6,398 nucleotides of DNA from JALZAA01 sp046724655 (GCA_046724655.1 JBKOWY010000015.1:1-6398), one strand, 5' to 3'; shown: positions 1 through 6,293, counted from the stretch's first letter. Notes: generated from the sequence alone by a model not told the origin. Made by a program: numbers and translations.

Positions 1-457
1 GAAAATGCTTGGTGATGGTCGGATCGGTGACGAAGCCGAGGTAGTAGTCGAAGATCTGCTTGGGGGTGGACTTTCCCTTCTTGGCCTCGTTGAGCACCGA
101 GTGGTCCTCGAGCAGGTTCTCGCGGCGCTCGATCGCCCACACCTGCCAGCCCTTCGCCTTGCGCACGATGTCCTTAGCCAGCGGCTCGAAGTAGGCCGCG
201 CTCGCCGACGTGCCCGGGACGAGGATGAGTACGTTGTCGGCGTCGCTCGGACCGGTCTCGATCACGCCGACCTTGTTGTACTTGGCCGGTGTCCCGGGCG
301 AGTTGAAGCCGTCGAGCCGGTGGACCCCGACGTCGACCTTCGGTGCAGCCGGCGCGCCGCCGAGTGCCGACGTCGCCGGGACGGGGACCAGCGCGCCGAT
401 CGCCACCGCCACCAGGAGCAGCGCGCGCAGGCGCGCCCTCTGCAGCAAGGTCCTCAT
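1..457 (-). CDS. Secreted alpha/beta-hydrolase family protein, N-terminal part (3' end beyond window)
   Basis: The first 152 codons of a leftward gene are present and the rest lies beyond the left edge. The start is an ATG at 455-457 preceded by GGAGG (minus strand, 462-466) four bases upstream. The protein opens with a basic stretch (MRTLLQRARLRA) and a hydrophobic core LLLVAVAIGALV, followed by a small-residue region (PATSA, about residues 27-31), which reads as a Sec signal peptide; the enzyme should act outside the cytoplasm. After a Pro/Ala linker, residues 76-90 (NVLILVPGTSASAAYF) look like the beta3 strand and oxyanion loop of an alpha/beta-hydrolase, and WQVWAIERREN (104-114) like the next strand. 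The catalytic Ser, Asp and His would lie in the missing part, so esterase or lipase activity cannot be judged. It starts 51 bp after the P450 stop on the same strand and may share its transcript. A 10 bp palindrome (CCGGCGCCGG, 465-474) abuts the ribosome site. Confidence 0.72.
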   Translation of the reverse strand, partial: MRTLLQRARLRALLLVAVAIGALVPVPATSALGGAPAAPKVDVGVHRLDGFNSPGTPAKYNKVGVIETGPSDADNVLILVPGTSASAAYFEPLAKDIVRKAKGWQVWAIERRENLLEDHSVLNEAKKGKSTPKQIFDYYLGFVTDPTITKHF

Positions 458-508
458 CGTGCCTCCGGCGCCGGGGTCGGCAGGGCTCGGCGCGGAGACA
501 GCAGTCTT

Positions 509-1786
509 TCAGGTGTTCAGTACTTCGGGACGGCAGTCACGACGCGCGGGGAGCGCCGGCCCCGGGATCACGGGGAGCTCGGTGAGCCCGCGGAGGACGA
601 GGCCGTCGCCGTGACCCCAGTGCAGGTCCTCGGGCGCGACGCCCAGCTGCAAGTGCGGGAAGCGGCGCAGTAGCGACTCCATCGCGAGCTGTCCTTCCAT
701 CCGGGCCAGGGCGGCCCCGAGGCAGAAGTGGATGCCATGGCCGAACGCAATGTGACGGACATCGGTTCGATCGATGTCGAGCGTCTCCGGCTCGGCAAAC
801 TTGCAGGCGTCACGGTTTGCAGCCGCGAGCGAGACGATGACCTGCGCGCCGGCGGGGACGGTGACGCCGCCGAGCTCGATCGGCTCGGTCGCGTATCGGA
901 ACGTCGCGTGCGGTACCGGTGCGTCATAGCGGATGAGCTCCTCGATGGCCGCGAGGATCTTGCTCGGATCCGAACGGAGCGCGGCGAGCGCGTCGGGGTG
1001 CCGCAGCAGCGCCACGACGCTGTTGCCGATGAGGCTGGTCGTCGTGTCGTGACCGGCCAGGATCAACTGAAAGATGGTCGAGAGCAGCTCCTTGCGGTCG
1101 AGGCGCTCGTCGCCGTCGCGCGCGGCGATCAACCCGCTGATGAGGTCGTCGCCGGGAACGCGCTCCTTCTCCTCGACGAGCTCGGTCAGCAATGCCACGA
1201 CGCAATCAGAAGCCTCTTTGGCGGCGGCGTACGCCGCCGACGTCGGCGTCGGTGACGACAACGCCCGCAGCTGCCTGCCGAGCGGGGCGCGATCGGCTTC
1301 GGGCACCCCGAGCAGCTCGCAGATGACCGTGTAAGGCAAAGGCAACGCGAAGCTGGCCACGAGGTCGACGACCGTGTCGGGGCCCTGGGCCGCAACGTCG
1401 TCGAGGAGGTCGTCCACGATCGCTTGCACCCGCGGGCGCAACGCCTCGATCCTGCGCACCGAGAACGCCGACGAGACGAGGCGGCGCAAGCGGGTGTGGT
1501 CGGGCGGGTCGGCGACGAGCATGTGATGGGCGAAGTCAGGCCCGGGGAGTCCCTCGGCGACGGTTTCGGTGCTGGCCGCCAGCGCCGCCTGCATGTCCTT
1601 GGAGAGCCGCGGGTCACTGAGCGCGGCACGGGCCTCCTCGTGTCGAACGACAAGATACGCTTCGTGCCCGTCGACGAGCGTGACCCGGTGGACCGGGCCA
1701 CGCTCGCGGGCGTCGGCGAAGAGCGGGAACGGGTCGTCTTGGTTGTACCCGCCCCAGGCCTCGAACGCCTGCACCGTGGTGGTCAT
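509..1786 (-). CDS. Cytochrome P450 (soluble bacterial class I, CYP107-like type), first of two
   Basis: A complete 425-residue cytochrome P450, a normal length for soluble bacterial members; it would insert one oxygen atom into an unknown substrate using electrons from a ferredoxin. All diagnostic elements are visible: the C-helix with its heme-propionate contacts (DPPDHTRLRRLV, 93-104), the I-helix oxygen-activating motif AGHDTTT (244-250), the K-helix ExxR (E283, R286), the ERR-triad region with AEPETLDIDR (331-340), and the heme loop FGHGIHFCLG (348-357) with Cys355 as the iron ligand. Nothing essential is missing. The ATG overlaps the stop codon of an upstream FAD-oxidase remnant (ATGA at 1783-1786), and no strong Shine-Dalgarno precedes it, so translation may depend on upstream reading. 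It lies downstream of and on the same strand as the TetR gene. Overall form resembles macrolide- and xenobiotic-hydroxylating families, but substrate cannot be inferred. Family assignment is certain; subfamily is a guess. Confidence 0.96.
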   Translation of the reverse strand: MTTTVQAFEAWGGYNQDDPFPLFADARERGPVHRVTLVDGHEAYLVVRHEEARAALSDPRLSKDMQAALAASTETVAEGLPGPDFAHHMLVADPPDHTRLRRLVSSAFSVRRIEALRPRVQAIVDDLLDDVAAQGPDTVVDLVASFALPLPYTVICELLGVPEADRAPLGRQLRALSSPTPTSAAYAAAKEASDCVVALLTELVEEKERVPGDDLISGLIAARDGDERLDRKELLSTIFQLILAGHDTTTSLIGNSVVALLRHPDALAALRSDPSKILAAIEELIRYDAPVPHATFRYATEPIELGGVTVPAGAQVIVSLAAANRDACKFAEPETLDIDRTDVRHIAFGHGIHFCLGAALARMEGQLAMESLLRRFPHLQLGVAPEDLHWGHGDGLVLRGLTELPVIPGPALPARRDCRPEVLNT

Positions 1787-1998
1787 CGGCCAGGCTCGAT
1801 GTTCTGGTTCAGGTGGAACACGTTATCGGGGTCGTAGGTCGCCTTGATCCTCGCCAACCGCTCGTAGTTACTGCCGTAATTGGCTTCGACCCTGTTCTGG
1901 TCGTCGCCGCCCATGAAGTTGACGTATCCACCGTCGGTTCCCGGGAATTCTGACAGGTTCGTCACACCACGCGGCGCCGGCAGCGATGGCCGCTGCAC
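1783..1998 (-). pseudogene. 3'-terminal remnant of a berberine-bridge-type FAD-linked oxidase
   Basis: A 71-codon frame beginning at a GTG (1996-1998) encodes what looks like only the C-terminal BBE domain of an FAD-dependent oxidase (FAD_binding_4/BBE superfamily). The recognisable part is residues 24-68: GYVNFMG, NRVEANYGSNYERLARIK and ATYDPDNVFHLNQNI, where the closing DPDNVFxLNQNI is the hallmark end of this family. Complete members are roughly 450-500 residues with an N-terminal FAD domain; here over four fifths is missing, and the space upstream is occupied by the TetR gene in another frame, leaving no room for it. I therefore read it as a deletion remnant rather than a gene. The residual sequence has no frame damage and its stop overlaps the P450 ATG by ATGA, which would have coupled oxidase and P450 translation in the ancestral operon. 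It could still be translated as a short peptide. The left limit of true homology is probably nearer 1965. Confidence 0.75.
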
Positions 1999-2003
1999 CG
2001 TTC

Positions 2004-2633
2004 TTACGGTTCGTTCCCTCCGCCCACGCCCATCGCGTCGTAGAGGAACGTGAGCGTGGTGTCGAGCACCTCGTCGGTGACGGCGCTCGGGTTGGCGAGG
2101 CGAACGATCCCGAGGCCGTTGAAGAGGGCCAGCGAGATCTCGGCGAGGTCACGAGTCGGGTACTTCGTGCTCGCACCAACGACGTAGTACTCGTGCTCGA
2201 TCAGCTGTTGCACTTGCGCGCGGGATCGTTCAATGCTGGCCACCAGCTTGGCCTGTGCCTCCGGATTGCGCCGCGCGTACAGGACGAACTCCATCCAGAG
2301 CGCGACGAAGTCCTCGCTCCAGAACATGTCGCTGCGGAAGATCTCACGGATGCGCGGGAACTGCTCAGCTTTCTCGTGGGAGCCGCTCTCGAGGACCTCG
2401 CTCACGACCGCGTACTGACGGTTAACGCGGTCGTCGAGGAGCTCGACGAACAGGTCGTCTTTGCTCTTGAAGTTGGAGTAGACGGCGCCCTTGCTGAAGC
2501 CGGCGGTGGCGGCCACCTCGTCGAGGGTGGACTCGTGGAATCCATTGCGGGCGAAGACGATCGCGGCGGCGTCGAGCAGGTGCTGACGGGTCATCGCCCG
2601 CCGGCGCTCAGGCGTGAGTGGCTCGAACGCCAC
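2004..2633 (-). CDS. TetR/AcrR-family transcriptional regulator
   Basis: A 209-residue TetR-type repressor, of typical length. The N-terminal helix-turn-helix covers about residues 16-62, with the recognition segment TAGFSKGAVYSNFKSKDDLF (43-62) close to family consensus; the remaining all-helical part would form the ligand pocket and dimer interface (FWSEDFVALWMEF, then RNPEAQAKLVASIERSRAQ). I chose the GTG at 2631-2633 because AAGGGGG (minus strand, 2640-2646) sits six bases upstream. ATG codons at 2651 and 2660 in frame have no good ribosome site and would place the start inside the likely operator. The gene is divergent from the small frame and second P450 and is followed, 217 bp on, by the first P450. 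By the habit of this family it probably represses itself and its divergent neighbour and is released by a small molecule, perhaps a P450 substrate; the ligand is unknown. The stop is TAA at 2004-2006. Confidence 0.93.
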   Translation of the reverse strand: MAFEPLTPERRRAMTRQHLLDAAAIVFARNGFHESTLDEVAATAGFSKGAVYSNFKSKDDLFVELLDDRVNRQYAVVSEVLESGSHEKAEQFPRIREIFRSDMFWSEDFVALWMEFVLYARRNPEAQAKLVASIERSRAQVQQLIEHEYYVVGASTKYPTRDLAEISLALFNGLGIVRLANPSAVTDEVLDTTLTFLYDAMGVGGGNEP

Positions 2634-2644
2634 GGGAAGCCCCC

Positions 2645-2673
2645 TTGACATACCGGTCATCCGTTTGGATACT
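2645..2673 (+). promoter_or_regulatory. Promoter for the rightward small ORF / P450 transcript (TTGACA, 17 bp, GATACT)
   Basis: A perfect -35 TTGACA lies at 2645-2650, followed by a 17 bp spacer and GATACT at 2668-2673 (four of six matches to TATAAT). The expected start point, seven or eight bases further on, is 2680-2681, coinciding with the A of ATG at 2681. This would give a leaderless mRNA, common in Actinomycetota. The promoter lies entirely inside the TetR intergenic region. Seen directly: hexamers and spacing. Inferred: usage and start point. Confidence 0.6.
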
Positions 2674-2683
2674 TGCCGGTATG
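2649..2683. promoter_or_regulatory. Candidate TetR operator: inverted repeat CATACCGG / CCGGTATG
   Basis: CATACCGG (2649-2656) and its exact reverse complement CCGGTATG (2676-2683) are separated by 19 bp. A smaller inverted repeat, ATCC-GTTT-GGAT (2659-2670), lies between them with a centre shifted by 1.5 bp. The left arm overlaps the last two bases of the -35 box and the right arm covers the predicted transcription start and the ATG at 2681, so a protein bound here would block the rightward promoter. The site is also directly upstream of the TetR start. The 27 bp arm spacing is longer than a simple TetR dimer site, so two dimers or two half-sites are possible. Confidence 0.55.
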
Positions 2684-2884
2684 CAGACGACGATTCGGAA
2701 TCTCACCAGCCAGAGGGTAGCCGATCCCGAGGCTGCCGAGGGCAAGGCCTGGGTCGTCCGGGAGCACCGACTGCGCGACCTCGAGTACCACGGTGGCGCG
2801 GCGACCTCGTCGGAGGTTCCGCGCGGGGGACGGAGGCGTGCCCACGCCGCCCGCCGGCGCGTCGCCGAGGCGCTGGCGAGCTGA
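2681..2884 (+). CDS. Unrecognised 67-residue protein, first gene of the second P450 transcript
   Basis: I do not recognise this frame. It begins MQTTIRNLTS, contains an acidic then mixed segment (VADPEAAEGKAWVV, REHRLRDLEYHGG, residues 14-40), and ends in a very basic, probably helical tail (RGGRRRAHAARRRVAEALAS, 48-67). There is no cysteine, membrane segment or signal peptide. Reasons to think it is real: third codon positions are nearly all G or C as in the neighbours, its ATG lies precisely at the expected transcription start of a good promoter, and its TGA (2882-2884) is separated by one base from the P450 ATG (2886), which itself has only a weak ribosome site, as expected for translational coupling. 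Alternatives are a leader peptide whose translation only serves P450 expression, or the shortened start of a longer ancestral gene. Longer versions starting near 2618 would overlap the TetR gene and the promoter and are unlikely. Confidence 0.5.
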   Translation: MQTTIRNLTSQRVADPEAAEGKAWVVREHRLRDLEYHGGAATSSEVPRGGRRRAHAARRRVAEALAS

Positions 2885-2885
2885 C

Positions 2886-4121
2886 ATGACGAGCACAGCC
2901 GGCGCTGACGCGTCGGACTTCGATCCGTTCGAGCTGCCGGACACCATCCAGCTCGGCGGGGTCGACGACCCCTATCCGTATCTCGCCTATGCGCGCCGCC
3001 GCGGCAGCGTGCTGCTCGACTGGCCGTTTCCGGAGGACATCGCCGCCGACGGGGAGTTCGAGCCGTCGTTCGGCGTCTTCGGCCACGACGAGGCGGTTGC
3101 CGTGCTGCGCGATCACGAGACGTACTCGTCGAAGGTCCTGGCCGAGATCATGGGGCCCATGCTCGGCCGCACCATGATTGCGATGGACGAGCCCGAACAC
3201 CGGGCCCACCGTGCGCTCGTCGCGCCGGCGTTTCGTCCCAAGCTCCTGGCCCGCTGGGAGCAAGAGCTCGTCCGGCGCGTCGTCGACGAGCTCATCGACA
3301 CGTTCGCGCCACTCGGTCGTGCCGACCTCGTCCGCCGCCTGACCTTCGCGTTTCCCGTCCGGGTGATCGCCCGCATCCTCGGGCTTCCCGAGCGCGACTC
3401 GTCACAGTTCCAGCGTTGGTCGCTCGAGCTCATCAGCGTCGTCGTCAACTGGGACCGGGGGATCGAGGCCTCGAACGCGCTCCGCGATTACTTTGCCGAG
3501 CAAGTGGCCCAGCGCCGCACCCAGCCCCGGGACGACCTCATCAGCGAGCTCGTCGACGTCGAGCTCGACGGTCACCGGCTCAGCGACGAGGAAATCTTCG
3601 CATTCCTCCGGATGCTGCTCCCGGCAGGGATCGAGACGACCTATCGCTCCCTCGGCAACCTGCTGTTCGCGTTACTCACGCACCCCGATCAGCTCGACGA
3701 GCTGGTGCTGCGGCCGGAGCTGCGCGCATCCGCGATCGAGGAGGGGCTGCGCTGGGAGTCGCCGGTCGTGCTGATTCCGCGCCGAAGCGTCCGGGACGCC
3801 GAGCTGGCCGGCACCGAGATCCCTGCCGGCCGGGACCTGAACGTCTTCATCGGATCCGCGAACCGCGACGAGCGTCGCTATACGGAGCCCGACCGCTTCG
3901 ACATCCACCGCACGCCCGTCCCACACGTGTCGTTCGGATCAGGACCGCACATGTGCCTCGGCATGCACCTCGCCCGTATGGAAACACGCATCGCGCTCGA
4001 GGCTGCGCTCGAGCGACTTCGGGACCTCCGCCTCGATCCCGATGCGCCAAAGCCCAGGATCGTCGGCACTGCCTTCAGGTCGCCCGACAGCCTGCCCGTC
4101 TGTTTCAAGGCAAGCTCCTGA
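2886..4121 (+). CDS. Cytochrome P450, second of two
   Basis: A complete 411-residue soluble bacterial P450, clearly distinct from the leftward one. Visible landmarks are the C-helix region AMDEPEHRAHRALVAPAF (99-116), the I-helix AGIETT (247-252, with Glu in place of the usual Asp, a frequent variant), the K-helix ExxR (E286, R289), the TEPDRFDIHR stretch (333-342) and the heme loop FGSGPHMCLG (350-359) with Cys357 as iron ligand. It should be an active monooxygenase needing an external ferredoxin system; the substrate cannot be told. I chose ATG 2886 (MTSTAGADAS) because it is one base after the stop of the upstream small frame; an in-frame ATG at 2793 would add 31 Arg/Pro-rich residues that do not look like a P450 N-terminus and would overlap that frame. 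It is probably transcribed from the promoter at 2645-2673 and so likely controlled by the adjacent TetR protein. Its TGA is 12 bp from the stop of the converging oxygenase gene. Confidence 0.96.
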   Translation: MTSTAGADASDFDPFELPDTIQLGGVDDPYPYLAYARRRGSVLLDWPFPEDIAADGEFEPSFGVFGHDEAVAVLRDHETYSSKVLAEIMGPMLGRTMIAMDEPEHRAHRALVAPAFRPKLLARWEQELVRRVVDELIDTFAPLGRADLVRRLTFAFPVRVIARILGLPERDSSQFQRWSLELISVVVNWDRGIEASNALRDYFAEQVAQRRTQPRDDLISELVDVELDGHRLSDEEIFAFLRMLLPAGIETTYRSLGNLLFALLTHPDQLDELVLRPELRASAIEEGLRWESPVVLIPRRSVRDAELAGTEIPAGRDLNVFIGSANRDERRYTEPDRFDIHRTPVPHVSFGSGPHMCLGMHLARMETRIALEAALERLRDLRLDPDAPKPRIVGTAFRSPDSLPVCFKASS

Positions 4122-4133
4122 GCTACACGCGCC

Positions 4134-4844
4134 TCATCGCGCGTTGTGGAAGATGATCCCGAGCGCGAGCCGCCGGCCGGTATGGACCGTGCTCACGCCG
4201 TGACGCATGGTGACCCGCTTAGGGCCGCGGGCGCCCGGCACAGGGCGGTGCCGGGTCGCGAAGATCACCGCCCTGCCGCGTGCGAGGTTCACCACGCCGG
4301 GGCGTGACTGCGCGCGCGGGCGCTGCTCGACGAACACGTTCTCGCCGCCCGTGAAGTCGACGCCGGGCGTGCTGAGCATGATCGTGACCTGGAGCGGAAA
4401 CGCGACGTCGCCGTAGATGTCCTGATGGAGGCAGTTGTAGCCACCGGCTTCGTAGCAGAGGACGAGGGGCGTCGGACGGTGCTGGCCCGCCGCTGCGCAG
4501 ATCGCAAGGAGTTCATCGAGGTTGTCGGGGAACACCGAGTCGCCGAGCAGCTCCGCCCACCGGTTCGCGATCTCGGCGAGCGGCGGATAGAGGCCCACGC
4601 GCAGGCGCCGGACGACCTGCGGTAGCGGCTCCGCGAAGTACCGGTACGTGCCCTCGCCGAAGGCATGCCGCGACATCACCACGGTGCTGCGGAAGCGCTC
4701 GTCGGCATCGAACAGGTCGACGAGCTCGTCGCACTGGTCTCCTTCGAGGAGTCGAGGCGTCGTTGCGTAGCCCCAGCTGTCGAGCTGCTCCGCGAGGCCC
4801 GGCCAGTCGAGCTCCGACAACCGGCTCACTCCGAGATCCGTCAC
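4134..4844 (-). CDS. 2OG-Fe(II) oxygenase, DUF2086/Oxygenase-NA type
   Basis: A 236-residue protein of the prolyl-4-hydroxylase-like 2-oxoglutarate/Fe(II) dioxygenase fold, matching my recollection of the DUF2086 (PF09859, Oxygenase-NA) family along its full length. The iron-binding HxD is H140-Q-D142 in NCLHQDIYGD; the strands PLQVTIMLS and DFTGGENVFVEQRPR (163-177) are family hallmarks; the second iron histidine is probably H215 in VTMRHGVS and the 2OG-binding basic residue R224 or R225 in HTGRRLALGIIFH. The catalytic set thus appears intact. The family was annotated with oxidative repair of damaged nucleic acid, but I know of no firm substrate, so this is not asserted. The GTG at 4842-4844 is used as start because the N-terminal SRLSELDWPGLAEQLDSWGY fits the family; the ribosome site is weak and a GTG five codons later is an alternative. 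It follows the membrane anti-sigma-like gene by 34 bp and is probably the last gene of the sigma operon. Confidence 0.88.
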   Translation of the reverse strand: MTDLGVSRLSELDWPGLAEQLDSWGYATTPRLLEGDQCDELVDLFDADERFRSTVVMSRHAFGEGTYRYFAEPLPQVVRRLRVGLYPPLAEIANRWAELLGDSVFPDNLDELLAICAAAGQHRPTPLVLCYEAGGYNCLHQDIYGDVAFPLQVTIMLSTPGVDFTGGENVFVEQRPRAQSRPGVVNLARGRAVIFATRHRPVPGARGPKRVTMRHGVSTVHTGRRLALGIIFHNAR

Positions 4845-4878
4845 GCGACGATCGTTGCACGCGACGCCGGCAGCTGGT

Positions 4879-5658
4879 TCAGGCGAGCGACTCGGCGATC
4901 GCGACCATCCGATCGCGCGACAGGTCGCCCTCGAGACGGATCGTGAGCGGTCCCCGCTGGAAGATCAGCGCGTTGCCGACGAGGCGACCGCTTTCGCGCA
5001 CCTCGGCGCCGTTCGGGGCGTCATAGAAGAGGAAGTGATCTCCGCCCGAGATGAACACACCTTCGTTGGAATCGATCGTGACCCGGCGGGCGCGGGTATT
5101 CGAAGCGAGGTACTTGTCCACGAAGCCGCCTCCGATGTCGCCTGCGAACTCCTGGACGAGGAGGCCGACGGCGGTGTGCTCGGCGGCCGGGAGCCCGCCG
5201 CGCGCTTGATAGACGAGCGACACGCCGCCGCCTCCGACGCCCGTGAACCACACTTCGTCCGGGGCCCGGAGCCCGGCCGCCGTCGGTACGACAACCGGAA
5301 TCTGGGCGCGCGCGTCGGCCAGCGTCATCCGGTCGCCGAGCTGCAAGGCGGCGGTCGGGGAGACCGGCCCCGGCGGCGGTTCGCGATGCACGCGCACCAC
5401 GCCGATGTCGAGGAAGTTCGTGACCGCGGCGCGAGCCGAGGGGATTGCCGCTGTCGCCGCGATCACGATGCTCGCGACCAACGCGACCGCGAGACGCCGT
5501 CGCCGCGGGCGCTCGTGTCGCTGCACCAGCGCCTGCCGTGCCTCCAGCTCGCGTGTCACTGCCGCTGAGACGTCGAGGTCGCCGAGTTCGGCGTCGAGCT
5601 CCCGAGTCAACGCCCGGAGATCCGCCTCGAGCAGCGCGTGTGGCTGTTGATCAGGCAC
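4879..5658 (-). CDS. Single-pass membrane protein, probable anti-sigma factor for the adjacent ECF sigma
   Basis: A 259-residue protein with a hydrophilic cytoplasmic N-terminus (1-50, helical and acidic, LRALTRELDAELGDLDV), a positively charged stop (RPRRRR, 50-55), one membrane segment (about 56-78, LAVALVASIVIAATA) and a roughly 180-residue outer domain ending in LTIRLEGDLSRDRMVAIAESL. This is the layout of membrane anti-sigma factors, and the outer C-terminal part resembles the DUF4367-like sensor domains often found after sigma genes in deep-branching Actinomycetota. There is no cysteine at all, so the zinc anti-sigma motif (HxxxCxxC) is absent; sigma binding would need another N-terminal mode. 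The GTG start (5656-5658) overlaps the sigma stop by eight bases, a strong sign of coupled and stoichiometric synthesis. The external signal is unknown. A role other than sigma inhibition, such as a co-expressed envelope protein, is possible. Confidence 0.75.
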   Translation of the reverse strand: MPDQQPHALLEADLRALTRELDAELGDLDVSAAVTRELEARQALVQRHERPRRRRLAVALVASIVIAATAAIPSARAAVTNFLDIGVVRVHREPPPGPVSPTAALQLGDRMTLADARAQIPVVVPTAAGLRAPDEVWFTGVGGGGVSLVYQARGGLPAAEHTAVGLLVQEFAGDIGGGFVDKYLASNTRARRVTIDSNEGVFISGGDHFLFYDAPNGAEVRESGRLVGNALIFQRGPLTIRLEGDLSRDRMVAIAESLA

Positions 5659-6214
5659 GGTGCACCTCGGGATGGAGCTGTCGTTCGAGCCGGTCGAGCG
5701 CCCGCGACAAGCGTGATTTCACGGTGCCGCGAGCCAGCCCCAGCGTGCGGGCGGTCTCCTCCTCGCTGAGATCGAGCAGATAGCGGCACGACACGACGTC
5801 CCGGTAACGAAGGGGCAGGGCTTCGAGCGCGGCCCGCACCGCGCCGCCGCGATACTGCTTGAGGGTCTCGTCTTCCGCCGAGGGCGCCGCCAGCGGTTGC
5901 CCGCCGCGCTCGCCCGATTGCCTGAGCGCCCGGGTCCACCGGTTCGCGGAACGGCGCTGGTTGCGGGCGACGTTGGCGACGACCATGAGCAGCCAGGGCC
6001 GGAACGGCGCCCCCGGTCGGAAGCGATGCAGGAAGTCGTACGCGCGCACGAACGCCTCTTGGGCGGCGTCGTCGGCGACGGCGACGCCGGCGATGGCAGC
6101 GGCCGTGCGCCTGGCGTCGTGCTGATAGCGGCGCACCAGCTCGCCATAAGCGTCCACGTCTCCTCGCTTCGCACGCTCGATCAGCTCGGCGTCGTCCGTG
6201 ACGCTCCCTTCCAC
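5651..6214 (-). CDS. ECF-type RNA polymerase sigma factor (sigma-70 family)
   Basis: A 187-residue extracytoplasmic-function sigma factor with only regions 2 and 4, as usual. Region 2 spans about residues 6-92: DDAELIERAKRGDVDAYGEL, the core-binding DDAAQEAFVRAYDFLHRF (48-65) and PFRPWLLMVVANVARNQRR (70-88). Region 4 is about 129-181: ALEALPLRYRDVV, then the helix-turn-helix DLSEEETARTLGLARGTVKSRLSRALDRL. I chose GTG 6212-6214 because GGAAGAA (minus strand, 6222-6228) sits seven bases upstream and the resulting N-terminus VEGSVTDDAELI is normal for the family. An in-frame start at 6331 would add 39 Arg-rich residues and run into the divergent gene, so I reject it. It directs RNA polymerase to an unknown regulon, perhaps including its own operon with the anti-sigma-like protein and the 2OG oxygenase. 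Confidence 0.93.
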   Translation of the reverse strand: MEGSVTDDAELIERAKRGDVDAYGELVRRYQHDARRTAAAIAGVAVADDAAQEAFVRAYDFLHRFRPGAPFRPWLLMVVANVARNQRRSANRWTRALRQSGERGGQPLAAPSAEDETLKQYRGGAVRAALEALPLRYRDVVSCRYLLDLSEEETARTLGLARGTVKSRLSRALDRLERQLHPEVHRA

Positions 6215-6252
6215 CGCGGCGTTCTTCCATCTACACCGGCGCCTGCCGCCGC

Positions 6253-6274
6253 GTTCCCGGAACTTTCGTGCGAA
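6253..6274. repeat. Two adjacent short inverted repeats in the sigma / winged-helix divergent region
   Basis: Within the 91 bp between the divergent sigma and winged-helix genes, GTTCC-C-GGAAC (6253-6263) is a perfect 11 bp inverted repeat, and TTCG-TG-CGAA (6265-6274) follows after one base. On the minus strand GGGAAC resembles the GGAAC -35 element of many ECF promoters, but no convincing -10 partner sits at the right distance. They may be regulator sites; in GC-rich DNA such short palindromes also occur by chance. Confidence 0.3.
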
Positions 6275-6293
6275 GGCCTGCCCGGCACCCGCA

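Noticed and set aside
465..474. Perfect 10 bp palindrome CCGGCGCCGG upstream of the hydrolase ribosome site
   Set aside because: Made only of G and C in a GC-rich genome and overlapping nothing else of note; chance is the simplest explanation, though a hairpin modulating translation cannot be excluded.
1424..1837. Long open frame on the plus strand opposite the first P450, and others opposite the sigma and anti-sigma genes
   Set aside because: High-GC codon bias produces long antisense frames; the translations are low-complexity with no domain, and the minus-strand genes carry all family motifs.
2793..2885. N-terminal extension of the second P450 starting at 2793
   Set aside because: It adds 31 Arg/Pro-rich residues not found in P450s and overlaps the small upstream frame; ATG 2886 fits coupling to that frame's stop.
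4125..4147. Possible bidirectional terminator between the converging genes (ACGCG...CGCGT, 8-base loop)
   Set aside because: The stem has only five perfect pairs, extends only with a bulge, has no T-tract on either side, and lies partly in the oxygenase coding sequence.
6224..6258. ECF-type autoregulated promoter (GGGAAC -35, minus strand) for the sigma operon
   Set aside because: At 16-18 bp only TGTAGAT follows, which matches neither CGTC nor TATAAT well, and the start point would leave the ribosome site at the extreme 5' end.
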